A DNA stretch of 38,419 nucleotides from an uncultured Clostridia bacterium (GCA_934178475.1 CAKPQH010000014.1:1-38419), one strand, 5' to 3'. Counted from the first letter of the stretch, positions 8,249-16,794 are shown. Notes: generated by a model not told the origin, from the sequence alone. Translations and numbers: made by a program.

Positions 8249-8686
8249 ATGGAAAATAATGATATGAATGTTTTAGATGAACTTAATAAAGGTTCGACAA
8301 TGGGATTGGATGCAATAGAATTTATAAGAAAAAAAGTTGGAGAACCAAATTTCAAAAATGTTTTAGACAATGAATATAATCAATACAAGGATATATCAAG
8401 AAGAATAAATAATTTGTATGATGAGTATACAACAGAAAAACAACCTCATGAAACATCTGCAATGAATAAAGTTATGACATGGTGGGGAATCCAAATGAAA
8501 GCTATGAATGATAAAAGCAATTCAAATTTGGCAGAACTTTTAATAAATGGAACGAATATGGGGATAATAGAAGGAAGAAGACTTTTAAATCAGAATCCTA
8601 ATATAAATAAAGATATCCAGGCAGTGTTAGATGAATATGTAAAGATGCAAGAGAGAAGCGTAGAAACTTTGAAAACATTTTTGTAA
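8249..8686 (+). CDS. Small helical protein of unknown function
   Basis: A 145-residue soluble protein predicted to be mostly alpha-helical. It has no signal peptide, no membrane segment and no cysteine. The pattern of long amphipathic helices (residues 17-33, 40-65, 75-105, 118-143) resembles small ferritin-like or DUF2383-type four-helix bundles, but I see no clear ExxH metal motif, so that is only a possible fold. A strong AAGGAGG ribosome site precedes ATG 8249. It stands alone between the tRNA cluster and two small envelope-protein genes. Confidence 0.75.
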   Translation: MENNDMNVLDELNKGSTMGLDAIEFIRKKVGEPNFKNVLDNEYNQYKDISRRINNLYDEYTTEKQPHETSAMNKVMTWWGIQMKAMNDKSNSNLAELLINGTNMGIIEGRRLLNQNPNINKDIQAVLDEYVKMQERSVETLKTFL

Positions 8687-8774
8687 TATAATAAAATTTT
8701 TATAGACATTTTTTTTGTTTTGTGATATTATTATAATTGATTAATCTAAGGAAAAATTTATGGAGGTATAAAAA

Positions 8775-9191
8775 ATGTCAAAAATTGTAAAAAAAGTAAT
8801 AATATTATTTATATCATTAGTTTTAGTATTTTCTTTTTATAATATAAGTAATGCTATTGATTTGAATCTAACAAATGATTCATCTAATAGTTCTTCTAAT
8901 TCAACAGATAACAGTACAAGTAATTCAAGCAATAGTACTAACTCAATATTAGAAGACGCAGAAGAAGAAAGTAATAGTAGTTCAAATAGTAGTACATCAA
9001 ATACAACAAATAGCACAAGAAATTCTAATTCACAAAACAAAAATAATACAAATTCAACAGTAGTAAGTAGTGTGTCAACAAATTCAAATTCTGGAAGTTC
9101 AACATTATCTAATATATTAAATATAGTGTTAATTGTAATTGGATTATTAGTAATATTTTTAGGTATTGCTATATTAATCAGATTAAAATAA
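8775..9191 (+). CDS. Small exported Ser/Asn/Thr-rich protein with C-terminal anchor
   Basis: 138 residues. An N-terminal hydrophobic signal (about residues 5-27) ends at a plausible cut site after SNA. The centre, residues 34-112, is almost entirely Ser, Asn and Thr with one acidic patch. A C-terminal membrane helix (about 113-135) ends in RLK. This suggests a surface-anchored, perhaps glycosylated, low-complexity stalk; no domain is recognised. TGGAGG precedes ATG 8775. The next gene (9352) has the same signal-linker-C-terminal-helix plan, so the two may be functionally related. Confidence 0.75.
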   Translation: MSKIVKKVIILFISLVLVFSFYNISNAIDLNLTNDSSNSSSNSTDNSTSNSSNSTNSILEDAEEESNSSSNSSTSNTTNSTRNSNSQNKNNTNSTVVSSVSTNSNSGSSTLSNILNIVLIVIGLLVIFLGIAILIRLK

Positions 9192-9203
9192 AAATATAAA
9201 TAA

Positions 9204-9241
9204 AAATATAAATATAAATATTAATATTTATATTTATATTT
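9204..9241 (+). repeat. 38-bp perfect AT-only palindrome
   Basis: Two 19-bp arms meet at 9222/9223 with no loop. It is made only of A and T and directly follows the stop codon at 9189-9191. It can form a cruciform and may assist the terminator at 9250. Confidence 0.8.
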
Positions 9242-9249
9242 ATATTAAT

Positions 9250-9274
9250 AAGGCACCTTAATTGGTGTTTTTTT
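9250..9274 (+). terminator. Intrinsic terminator after the Ser/Asn-rich gene
   Basis: An 8-bp stem with two G-T pairs around CACC/GGTG, a 6-nt loop and a T-run. Confidence 0.7.
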
Positions 9275-9351
9275 CTTTGTATATTTTCTTTTAAAAAAAT
9301 AATAATATTAGTATAAAGTTTTTAACTTAATTTTTTTAGGAGGATTTTTAA

Positions 9352-9765
9352 ATGAAAAGAATAGCTTTATTTATGTTATTAAGCATAATTATATTTGGGT
9401 TATGCACTTTTTCATTTGCTACAGAAGGAAATATGATAAAAGATGCTGCTGAAGATGTTAGAAACGGTGTTGGTGCAGTTGAAAATACGGTAGAAGATGC
9501 TGCTAGAGATATTTCAAATGGAAGTAAGAATGTTACAGGAGATATTGAAAGAAGAATGAATAATGTAACAAATATGAATACAAATAATAACAATTATTCG
9601 GCAACTAGAACTTCTGCAGATTTTAATAATGCAAATACTTTTGGAATTGCAAATAATGCATGGGTTTGGATAATTGTTGCACTTGTAGCTGTTGCTATTA
9701 TTATTTTAGCATATTCATATGCAACTCAATATAATTCAAAAAATTATCATGACAATGATGAATAA
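9352..9765 (+). CDS. Small exported/membrane protein of unknown function
   Basis: 137 residues. A signal sequence (about 1-24, ending TFSFA) is followed by an amphipathic helical region containing two similar units, IKDAAEDVRNGVGAVENTVEDAARDISNG. An Asn-rich linker follows, then a C-terminal membrane helix at about 101-124 and a short polar tail. The AEDV/ARDI repeats resemble helical surface or stress proteins but no family is recognised. TAGGAGG lies 8-9 nt before ATG 9352. A terminator follows. Confidence 0.75.
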   Translation: MKRIALFMLLSIIIFGLCTFSFATEGNMIKDAAEDVRNGVGAVENTVEDAARDISNGSKNVTGDIERRMNNVTNMNTNNNNYSATRTSADFNNANTFGIANNAWVWIIVALVAVAIIILAYSYATQYNSKNYHDNDE

Positions 9766-9781
9766 TTGGCAGAAAAAAGTT

Positions 9782-9846
9782 AATACCTTATATATAATTT
9801 GATTATATAGTCAGATTATATATGAGGTATTTTATTTTGAAAGTTT
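9782..9846 (+). terminator. Long-stem terminator
   Basis: A 17-bp stem with one G-T pair (9782-9798 with 9825-9841), a 26-nt loop and a T-rich tail. The remaining gap to 10005 holds only a promoter. Confidence 0.75.
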
Positions 9847-9886
9847 TATGATAATGGTTTATTTTAAAGGAATTTTTCCTATTTTC

Positions 9887-9915
9887 TTGTTTTTGAGAAG
9901 TATATGTGCTATAAA
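9887..9915 (+). promoter_or_regulatory. Promoter of the murL-murD pair
   Basis: TTGTTT, an exact 17-nt spacer and TATAAA (9910-9915). It lies 90 nt before the murL-like start, leaving a short untranslated leader with no obvious structure. Confidence 0.6.
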
Positions 9916-10004
9916 TAAAGAGTATGATAAAAGTATCAAAAAGATGTAAAGATGAATAAATAATAAGTAAGATAAATTATAAGATTAGAGTATGAAAGGA
10001 TTTA

Positions 10005-11390
10005 ATGATGGATAATTCTTTAAAGTTTAGTGAATATAGAGAAAAATATAAAGAGTTTTATTATAATAATTATGAGATAAAAGAAGATAGTAATGCGATA
10101 TATTTAAAGTTTGAATATGAGATACCAGGACTTACTAAATTTACTCCTGAAACAAAAATTTTAAAAAAAGAAATGCATTTTAAAAGCATAAATACAGAAT
10201 ATGTAAAGAATATGGTTTTTAATATTGGATTGATTGAACTTATAAGTTATTGGAAATGTACATGTTCCCCAAATGTGATAATAAAATGTGGAAAACTTAC
10301 TAAAAATCAAATAGATTTTTGGAAGAAAATTTATTTTTATGGTTTAGGAGAAATGTTTTATAGAAATGGAATAAAAATAGACATTGATAGTTTTATGAAA
10401 ATTGAATGTTTGAATAGTTGTGAATTTTTTAATTATGAGAAGATAGAAGATGATTCAAATGGATATATTGTGCCTATTGGTGGAGGAAAAGATTCTATTG
10501 TGACATTAGAAACGGTAGGTATGGATAAAGAAAAAGATTATTGTTTAATTATAAATCCTAAATATACAACGCTAAAATGTGCTGAGATTGCAGGAATTAA
10601 GAATAATAACATAATAGAAGTGTATAGAACTATAGATAAAAATATTATAGATTTGAACAATAAAGGTTTTTTAAATGGTCATACACCATTTTCAGCTATG
10701 CTTGCTTTTGTATCATATTTTATAGCTTATATGGTTGGGAAGAAATATGTTGCATTATCTAATGAAAATAGTGCAAATGAATCTAATGTAATTGGTGAAA
10801 AAATAAATCATCAATATTCGAAAAGTTTTGAATTTGAATGTGATTTTGAAAAATATTCGACAGAATATTTAAAAGCACCTGTAAAATATTTTAGTTTTTT
10901 AAGACCTATTAGTGAACTTCAAATTGCGAAGATATTAGCAAGAAAAGAACAATATCATAAAGTTTTTAAAAGTTGCAATGTAGGGAGTAAAAATAAAGAA
11001 TGGAATTGGTGTTGTAATTGTGCTAAATGTTTATTTTCATATACAATTTTAAGTCCTTATTTGTACAAAGATAAGTTAGTAAATATTTTTGGAGAGGATA
11101 TGTTTGAAAATAAAGAGTTATTACAAACATTTATAGAACTTATAGGAAAAGGGGAAACAAAACCTTTTGATTGTGTAGGAACTTTTGAAGAGGTGAATTT
11201 TGCAATAAGTAAAACTATAAATATATTAGAAAGTAAAAATGAAAAGTTACCATATTTATTAGATTATTATAAAGAAAATTACCAGTTAGTTGATACAAGT
11301 AATGATATTACTAAATTATTTAATGAGGAAAATAATTTAAATGATGAACAAAAAGAGAGATTGAGAAAAGAGGTTTTTATAGGTGATTAG
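10005..11390 (+). CDS. murL: MurL-like UDP-MurNAc-L-Ala-L-Glu epimerase
   Basis: A 461-residue cytosolic protein with a PP-loop-like ATP motif GGGKDS at residues 159-164 and a Cys-rich segment WNWCCNCAKC near residue 330. Length, the ATP motif and the partner gene fit MurL, the ATP-dependent epimerase that converts the terminal L-Glu of UDP-MurNAc-L-Ala-L-Glu to D-Glu; it was first described in Xanthomonas beside MurD2. The following murD-type gene overlaps it by 8 nt, so the two are co-translated. Two adjacent ATGs (10005 and 10008) are possible; the second lies 7 nt after AAAGGA. Assignment rests on remembered family features plus context. The alternative is an uncharacterised PP-loop enzyme. 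Confidence 0.65.
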   Translation: MMDNSLKFSEYREKYKEFYYNNYEIKEDSNAIYLKFEYEIPGLTKFTPETKILKKEMHFKSINTEYVKNMVFNIGLIELISYWKCTCSPNVIIKCGKLTKNQIDFWKKIYFYGLGEMFYRNGIKIDIDSFMKIECLNSCEFFNYEKIEDDSNGYIVPIGGGKDSIVTLETVGMDKEKDYCLIINPKYTTLKCAEIAGIKNNNIIEVYRTIDKNIIDLNNKGFLNGHTPFSAMLAFVSYFIAYMVGKKYVALSNENSANESNVIGEKINHQYSKSFEFECDFEKYSTEYLKAPVKYFSFLRPISELQIAKILARKEQYHKVFKSCNVGSKNKEWNWCCNCAKCLFSYTILSPYLYKDKLVNIFGEDMFENKELLQTFIELIGKGETKPFDCVGTFEEVNFAISKTINILESKNEKLPYLLDYYKENYQLVDTSNDITKLFNEENNLNDEQKERLRKEVFIGD

Positions 11391-12738
11391 TGAATTAATT
11401 ACATATTTAAAAGATAAGAGTATTGTAATTTTAGGTTTTGGTAGAGAAGGTAAATCAACATATAAATTTATAAGAAAATATTTGAATGATAAGAAAATAG
11501 TTATTGCAGATAAAAAAGAAATAGATTATGAAAATGATGAATTTGATGAATTATTAAAAGAAGATAAAAATTTAGAAATTATATCAGGTGAAAATTATTT
11601 AGAAAATTTAGAAAAGTATGATTTAATAATAAAAGCTCCTGGGATATCTTTTGCTGGTATAGATATAGAAAAATATAAAGAAAAAATAACTTCACAATTA
11701 GAATTATTATTAGAGTTTTTTAAAGTTTGTACAATAGGAATTACGGGAACAAAAGGTAAGAGTACGACAAGTTCTTTGATATACAATGTGCTTAAAGATC
11801 AGGATAAAAAGTGTATGCTATTGGGAAATATAGGATTTCCAGTTTTAGATTATGCAGAGCAAATAGAAGAAGATATGTTGTTGGTATTAGAAATGTCTTC
11901 ACACCAATTAGAGTATATGAAAAAGTCGCCTAATATAGCTTGCCTTTTAAATGTATATGAAGAACATTTAGATCACTATGTATCTTTTGAAAATTATATA
12001 AAAGCTAAATGTAATATTTTTAAATATCAAAAGAAAAGTGATTGTTTAATTTATAATTTTGATAATAATGATTTATGCAATTTTGTAAAAGATGTAAGTG
12101 AAAAGCAATATAGAGTTAGTATTAATAATAAAAAAGATAGTAATGTTTATATGAAAGATAGAAAAATATATATAAATGATACTATGGTGTATGATACAGA
12201 TAAGGAAAAAAGAATTTTGCCAGGTGATTATAACATAAATAATATTATGTTTGTACTTACTATATCTCAGATTTTAAAGCTGGATTTAGAAAGAACTAAA
12301 AAAAGCATAAATGAGTTTAAACCTTTAAGGCATAGATTGGAATTTGTTGGTAATTTTGATGAAGTGTATTATTACGACAATTCAATTGGAACTATACCTA
12401 TGGCTACTATAGAAGCTGTAAAGGCATTGGAAAATGTAGATACTTTAATAATAGGTGGAATGGATAGAGGAATAGATTATAAAGAGTTTATAGAATTTTT
12501 AGAGAATAGTGATATAACTAATATTATTTGTATGCCTAAAACAGGTCATGATATAGCAAAAAAATTAAAGAGAAAAAGCTATATTGTAAATACAATGGAA
12601 GAAGCGGTTAGAATTGCTAAAGAAGTAACTAAAAAAAATAAAAGTTGCTTATTATCACCTGCAGCGGCAAGTTATGGGTTCTTTAAGAATTTTGAAGAAA
12701 AAGGTGATTTGTTCCAAAAATTAGTAAAAAATATGTGA
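11383..12738 (+). CDS. murD: UDP-MurNAc-L-alanine:glutamate ligase (MurD, possibly MurD2 type)
   Basis: A 451-residue Mur ligase. It has an N-terminal Rossmann-like UDP-binding domain (IVILGFGREGKST near residue 14), the ATP-binding GITGTKGKST at 119-128, the EMSSHQLE block near 170 and the NVYEEHLDHY block near 190 that carries metal-binding and catalytic residues. A C-terminal ligase domain ends with LSPAAASYGFF. It adds glutamate to UDP-MurNAc-L-Ala. Standard MurD uses D-Glu; pairing with a MurL-like gene suggests L-Glu use (MurD2), which the sequence alone does not prove. It starts at GTG 11383 inside the end of the murL-like gene. Confidence 0.88.
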   Translation: MISELITYLKDKSIVILGFGREGKSTYKFIRKYLNDKKIVIADKKEIDYENDEFDELLKEDKNLEIISGENYLENLEKYDLIIKAPGISFAGIDIEKYKEKITSQLELLLEFFKVCTIGITGTKGKSTTSSLIYNVLKDQDKKCMLLGNIGFPVLDYAEQIEEDMLLVLEMSSHQLEYMKKSPNIACLLNVYEEHLDHYVSFENYIKAKCNIFKYQKKSDCLIYNFDNNDLCNFVKDVSEKQYRVSINNKKDSNVYMKDRKIYINDTMVYDTDKEKRILPGDYNINNIMFVLTISQILKLDLERTKKSINEFKPLRHRLEFVGNFDEVYYYDNSIGTIPMATIEAVKALENVDTLIIGGMDRGIDYKEFIEFLENSDITNIICMPKTGHDIAKKLKRKSYIVNTMEEAVRIAKEVTKKNKSCLLSPAAASYGFFKNFEEKGDLFQKLVKNM

Positions 12739-12741
12739 TTT

Positions 12742-12772
12742 AAAAGCTAGCAAGGTTGTTGCTAGCTTTTTT
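12742..12772 (+). terminator. Intrinsic terminator of murL-murD
   Basis: A 12-bp perfect stem (12742-12753 with 12759-12770), 5-nt loop and T-run. Confidence 0.9.
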
Positions 12773-12784
12773 GGACTTGTATTT

Positions 12785-12813
12785 TTGAAAAAAAGCTTTA
12801 AAAGTGGTATAAT
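12785..12813 (+). promoter_or_regulatory. Sigma-A promoter for the SleB-type hydrolase
   Basis: TTGAAA, an exact 17-nt spacer and TATAAT (12808-12813), 34 nt before the start. Confidence 0.8.
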
Positions 12814-12847
12814 AGAAGTAGGCTAAAAAATACATGGAGGGATTCAA

Positions 12848-13486
12848 ATGAGACAAAAGCCAAATTTTCAACGGAAAAAGTTATCATCAATTCAATTTGC
12901 TATAGGAGGAATCCTAATGGTTGCAGTTGTTGTTACTTTTTCTAAAATGAACACATGTGGTCTTGCCGCACGAGACAACAATTCAGAAGTTGTTTCTGCT
13001 ATGAATATTGAAAGCGAAGTAAATTTGCAGGAGGAAGTTGTAGTAGAAGAAACTAAAATAGAAGTTGTTCAGGAGACAAAACCACAAGAGATAGTAGAAG
13101 AAAAGGAGAAACCTGTAAAAAAACAAAATTCGGAATATGATTATATGGTCAATTTTATTGCTCATCTAATAAACGGAGAAGCAGGGTGTGACTGGTGCAC
13201 AGATGAACATCAACAGTTAGTTGGTTATGTTTTTTGCAATAGAGTAAGAGCAAAAGATTTTCCAAATACATTTGAAGGTGTTTTAAAAAATGGTTATGCA
13301 TGTGCATATGATGGCAATTTTAATAAAACGCCAACTAAAAGAGCACAAGCAAATGCGAAGATAGTTGTTGATAATTATTTAGCAGGGACCATACCAGTTT
13401 CGAAAGATTTGATTTATCAAGCTGAATTTAAACAGGGAAGTAGAGTTTATAAACAACTTGGAAATACATACTTCTGCTATCGGTAA
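12848..13486 (+). CDS. SleB-type cell wall hydrolase
   Basis: 212 residues. A short basic N-terminus and one membrane helix (about 16-32) are followed by a Glu/Val/Lys-rich linker (50-95) and a Hydrolase_2 (SleB/CwlJ) domain from about residue 98 to the end. The likely catalytic acid is Glu111 in LINGEAG. VGYVFCNRVRAKDFPNTFEGVL and the closing YKQLGNTYFCYR fit the family, which acts on cortex or vegetative peptidoglycan as a lytic transglycosylase or amidase-type enzyme. It is probably membrane-anchored outside the cell. SleB-like domains also occur in non-sporulation hydrolases, so a germination role is not proven. Confidence 0.88.
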   Translation: MRQKPNFQRKKLSSIQFAIGGILMVAVVVTFSKMNTCGLAARDNNSEVVSAMNIESEVNLQEEVVVEETKIEVVQETKPQEIVEEKEKPVKKQNSEYDYMVNFIAHLINGEAGCDWCTDEHQQLVGYVFCNRVRAKDFPNTFEGVLKNGYACAYDGNFNKTPTKRAQANAKIVVDNYLAGTIPVSKDLIYQAEFKQGSRVYKQLGNTYFCYR

Positions 13487-13490
13487 TCCC

Positions 13491-13523
13491 AAAGAGTCAT
13501 GCTTTATTCATGGCTCTTTTCTT
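13491..13523 (+). terminator. Terminator of the SleB-type gene
   Basis: An 11-bp stem with one G-T pair (13491-13501 with 13509-13519), a 7-nt loop and a T-rich tail. Confidence 0.8.
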
Positions 13524-13560
13524 TTATAAAAAAATACTAGCTTATTTAAAAGCTAGTATT
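13523..13560 (-). terminator. Terminator of the porCDAB operon
   Basis: An 11-bp perfect stem (13533-13543 with 13550-13560) with a 6-nt loop. On the minus strand it is followed by a run of seven T residues. Confidence 0.85.
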
Positions 13561-13564
13561 AAAA

Positions 13565-14515
13565 TTATTTATTTGTCATTTCTTCTAAATCTAATAATTC
13601 TTGCCAACGTTTGTCAACTTCATCTTGGAATTCTTTAATCATCCATTCATTTCCAGGTTTAAACATATGTTTAAATCTTCTTTGTGGTTTTAAGAATTCT
13701 TCTACTGGTAATTTTTTAGCAGGTTTATATGTTATGTGATATACACCATCTACAACTTCATATAATGGCCAATAACATGTTTCAACAGCAAGTTTGTTTA
13801 AAGTCATAAGCTCATCTGTAGGATATCCCCATCCACGAGGGCATGGTGAAAGTACATTTAGGAATGTAGCTCCTTCAGTATAGATAGCTTTTTCTGATTT
13901 TTCATATAAATCTTTAAAGTTACCATAAGCTATTGATTGAGCAACATAAGGTAAGTGATGTGCTACCATTATTTGTGCTAAGTCTTTTCTAGATTGCATT
14001 TTACCAGGGATAACAGATCCTGCAGGTGTTGTTGTTGTATCTGCAAATTTAGGTGTTGCAGAAGAACGTTGAATACCTGTATTCATGTATGCACCATTAT
14101 CATAACATACATAAGTCATGTCATGACCTCTTTCCATAGCTCCAGAAAGTGATTGTAAACCTATGTCATAAGTTCCACCATCTCCACCAAAAGCGATGAA
14201 TTTTGTTTTTCCTTTATTATTTAATTTTCCTTGTTTTTCTAAAGATTTGTATGCAGCTTCAACACCAGATAATGTTGCAGCACTGCATTCAAAAGCAGTA
14301 TGGATAAAAGAATCTGTCCAAGATGTATATGGATATATAAAAGTAGAAACTTCCATACAACCAGTAGCAGAAGATATTACTGCATTATCATCTTCTTTTA
14401 AAGCTCTTAAAATATGTCTTGCAACAACAGGAGCTCCACATCCAGCGCACATTCTATGTCCTTCTGTAAAACGAGAAGGTTTATTAGCAATTACTTCTTT
14501 CATATTATATGCCAT
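13565..14515 (-). CDS. porB: 2-oxoacid (pyruvate):ferredoxin oxidoreductase beta subunit
   Basis: A 316-residue thiamine-pyrophosphate subunit. The TPP motif GDGGT is near residues 111-115, followed by DNGAYMNTG. Four cysteines (23, 26, 53, 225) fit the [4Fe-4S] cluster of PorB proteins. It oxidatively decarboxylates a 2-oxoacid to the acyl-CoA with ferredoxin as acceptor; pyruvate is most likely, but branched-chain 2-oxoacids cannot be excluded. I chose ATG 14515, 9 nt after AAGGAGG; the longer frame from TTG 14524 abuts that site. It starts 1 nt after the porA stop and is last in the operon. Confidence 0.92.
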   Translation of the reverse strand: MAYNMKEVIANKPSRFTEGHRMCAGCGAPVVARHILRALKEDDNAVISSATGCMEVSTFIYPYTSWTDSFIHTAFECSAATLSGVEAAYKSLEKQGKLNNKGKTKFIAFGGDGGTYDIGLQSLSGAMERGHDMTYVCYDNGAYMNTGIQRSSATPKFADTTTTPAGSVIPGKMQSRKDLAQIMVAHHLPYVAQSIAYGNFKDLYEKSEKAIYTEGATFLNVLSPCPRGWGYPTDELMTLNKLAVETCYWPLYEVVDGVYHITYKPAKKLPVEEFLKPQRRFKHMFKPGNEWMIKEFQDEVDKRWQELLDLEEMTNK

Positions 14516-14516
14516 A

Positions 14517-15713
14517 TTAATCAACCTCCTTATTTGTTTTTAATCCTAAATATCTATAAGGATTTCCAAGATTTCCAGTTTTAACAATTTCTTCTAAGTC
14601 TTTATATACAGATTCGATATCTGATGCAGGAACATCTCTACCACCAATACCATATACATAATTTATAACTGGAACATTGCATTTATTTATATACATACCA
14701 GAAGTAACATCACTAAATAATGCACCACCAGCAGCATTCAATGAATCTGATTTATCTAAAACTGCAACAGCTTTAACATGTGAAAGTGCTTTTGCAATTT
14801 CTTCAGCAGGGAATGGTCTAAATACTCTTATTTTTAGAAGACCAGCTTTAATTCCTTGCTTTCTTAAAGAATCAACAACAAATTTTGTAGTACCTGCTGT
14901 AGAATTCATACAAACTATAGCAATATCTGCATCATCTAATTTATATTCTTCAAATAAACCATAATGTCTACCAGTCCATGATTCAAATTCTTTTGAAACT
15001 TCTAATATAACGTCTTTTGCTTTTTTCATAGCAATTGCTTGTTGAGCTTTATGTTCGAATAAGTATGGTTGAACATCTAAAGGTCCAACAGCCATAGGTT
15101 CTTTTTCATTTAATAAATAATGCTTAGGTGTGTATTTACCAACGAATTTTTTGACTTCTGAATCTTCTTCAAGCATTATGTTTTCAATAGAATGAGATGT
15201 GATAAATCCATCTTGACAAACCATGAGTGGAAGCAAAACGTCTTTATGTTCAGCGATTCTGTGAGCCATAAGTAAGTTATCATATGCTTCTTGGTTGTTT
15301 TCAGAAAATAACATAATCCAACCAGCATCTCTTACCCCCATTGCGTCTGAATGGTCATTGTGAATATTTAGTGGACCAGATACAGCTCTATTAACTAAAG
15401 ACATTACCATTGGAAGTCTTAAACTTGATGCTATATAAATCATTTCCCACATAAGGGAAAGTCCATTTGCTGATGTAGCAGTCATTGCTCTTGATCCTGC
15501 TGCTTCAGCTCCAATACATGCACTCATTGCACTATGTTCACTTTCAACTGCAACAAATTCTGTATCAACTTGACCATTTGCTACAAATGTTGAAAAGTAT
15601 TGTGGAATTTCTGTTGATGGTGTAATAGGGAAAGCAGCTACAACATCTGGATTTATTTGTTTCATAGCAATAGCAGCAGCTTCGTTACCACTTAATCTTT
15701 CTCTTATACTCAT
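14517..15713 (-). CDS. porA: 2-oxoacid (pyruvate):ferredoxin oxidoreductase alpha subunit
   Basis: 398 residues. Domain I begins GNEAAAIAMKQINPDVVAAFPITPSTEIPQ and includes the VESEHSAMSACIGA and TATSANGLSLMWE blocks of the pyrimidine-binding transketolase-like domain. The C-terminal domain carries the LRKQGIKAGLLKIRVFRPFPAEEI segment. It forms the catalytic core with PorB. Its ATG overlaps the stop of porD by 1 nt (TAATG), indicating coupled translation. Confidence 0.93.
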   Translation of the reverse strand: MSIRERLSGNEAAAIAMKQINPDVVAAFPITPSTEIPQYFSTFVANGQVDTEFVAVESEHSAMSACIGAEAAGSRAMTATSANGLSLMWEMIYIASSLRLPMVMSLVNRAVSGPLNIHNDHSDAMGVRDAGWIMLFSENNQEAYDNLLMAHRIAEHKDVLLPLMVCQDGFITSHSIENIMLEEDSEVKKFVGKYTPKHYLLNEKEPMAVGPLDVQPYLFEHKAQQAIAMKKAKDVILEVSKEFESWTGRHYGLFEEYKLDDADIAIVCMNSTAGTTKFVVDSLRKQGIKAGLLKIRVFRPFPAEEIAKALSHVKAVAVLDKSDSLNAAGGALFSDVTSGMYINKCNVPVINYVYGIGGRDVPASDIESVYKDLEEIVKTGNLGNPYRYLGLKTNKEVD

Positions 15714-16015
15714 TATTCAGCACCTTCTTCCTTCATTTCAATTGCTCCAAAAGGACAAACTTTAGCACAAACGCCACATCCTTTGCAGAAATCAAAATCA
15801 AAATCTTTTCTTTTTAAAGTTTCTTTATCAACTGGTATAGAATTTTCAGGGCAAACAGGGAAGCATAGACCACATTGTTTACATTTTTCAGGTAAGAAAA
15901 CTGGACGAACACTTCTCCAATCACCAGTTTTAAATTCTCTGGCATTACCTGCTGTATAAATATTTCCACCAATAGTCATTTCTTCCATAGTGGAATCTTT
16001 ATTTATATTAGTCAT
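15713..16015 (-). CDS. porD: 2-oxoacid (pyruvate):ferredoxin oxidoreductase delta subunit
   Basis: A 100-residue ferredoxin-like subunit with two [4Fe-4S] motifs: CKQCGLCFPVCP and CKGCGVCAKVCP. It passes electrons from the TPP site to soluble ferredoxin. GDWRSVRPVF in the N-terminal half is typical of PorD. AAAGGAG lies about 10 nt before the ATG. It lies between porC (18-nt gap) and porA (1-nt overlap). Confidence 0.94.
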   Translation of the reverse strand: MTNINKDSTMEEMTIGGNIYTAGNAREFKTGDWRSVRPVFLPEKCKQCGLCFPVCPENSIPVDKETLKRKDFDFDFCKGCGVCAKVCPFGAIEMKEEGAE

Positions 16016-16033
16016 GATTATTTCACTCCTTTA

Positions 16034-16612
16034 TTATATTTTTTTTACAGATTTTAGAGCAAGCTCTAAAGCTTTCATATTTCCTTCAATTACTTCTGGT
16101 TTTTTAGCAAATTTATGCTTGAAAGATCCTTTCATATCTTCTATAAAATCTTCTTCAGACATAAGATTACTTACTTTTACAATTGCTGCAAGCATAGGAG
16201 TATTTGGAAAATATTTACCTAAAGTTTCTAAAGATACCTTTTTGGCATCTATTGTATAAATATTACCTTCATATCCTTTTAAATGTGATTTTAAATATTC
16301 TGCAGGTTTAGTTGTATTAATAACTATAGCACCTGTCTTTTTTAAACCAGCTGTTACATCAACTGATTCTAGTAAAGTGTCATCAACAACTACGACATAG
16401 TCAGGTTCATAAATATTGCTATGTACTGTAATAGGATCATCACTTATACGATTGTAGGCAGTTATTGGAGCACCCATTCTTTCTGGACCATATTCAGGGA
16501 AACCTTGAATATATTTACCAGTATTAAAGGCAGCGTCTGCTAATAATAATGAAGCAGTTTTAGCTCCTTGTCCGCCTCTACCATGCCATCTAATTTCAAT
16601 TAAATTATCCAT
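16034..16612 (-). CDS. porC: 2-oxoacid (pyruvate):ferredoxin oxidoreductase gamma subunit
   Basis: A 192-residue gamma subunit with the typical start IRWHGRGGQGAKTAS and the GFPEYGPERMGAPI block. It is first gene of the order gamma-delta-alpha-beta, the four-subunit arrangement known from archaea, Thermotoga and some bacteria rather than the single-chain enzyme most common in clostridia. AAAGGAGG precedes the ATG. The operon is driven by the promoter at 16663-16691. Confidence 0.93.
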   Translation of the reverse strand: MDNLIEIRWHGRGGQGAKTASLLLADAAFNTGKYIQGFPEYGPERMGAPITAYNRISDDPITVHSNIYEPDYVVVVDDTLLESVDVTAGLKKTGAIVINTTKPAEYLKSHLKGYEGNIYTIDAKKVSLETLGKYFPNTPMLAAIVKVSNLMSEEDFIEDMKGSFKHKFAKKPEVIEGNMKALELALKSVKKI

Positions 16613-16662
16613 TTTTTGATAGCCTCCTTTAAATTTTAAATCGCCTTTTTACAGACAGTTTC

Positions 16663-16691
16663 AGTATATTATTAATTAGGGTAAAAGTCAA
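16663..16691 (-). promoter_or_regulatory. Sigma-A promoter of porCDAB
   Basis: On the minus strand TTGACT (16686-16691), an exact 17-nt spacer and TATACT (16663-16668), about 50 nt before porC. Confidence 0.82.
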
Positions 16692-16794
16692 TAGAAAAAG
16701 AGTGAATTAAAGCGATTTATACATTAAAGAACAGAAGAAAAATATGTTTTATATAAATATAAGTAAAAAAATAAACAAAAAAAACTCCTAAAGG

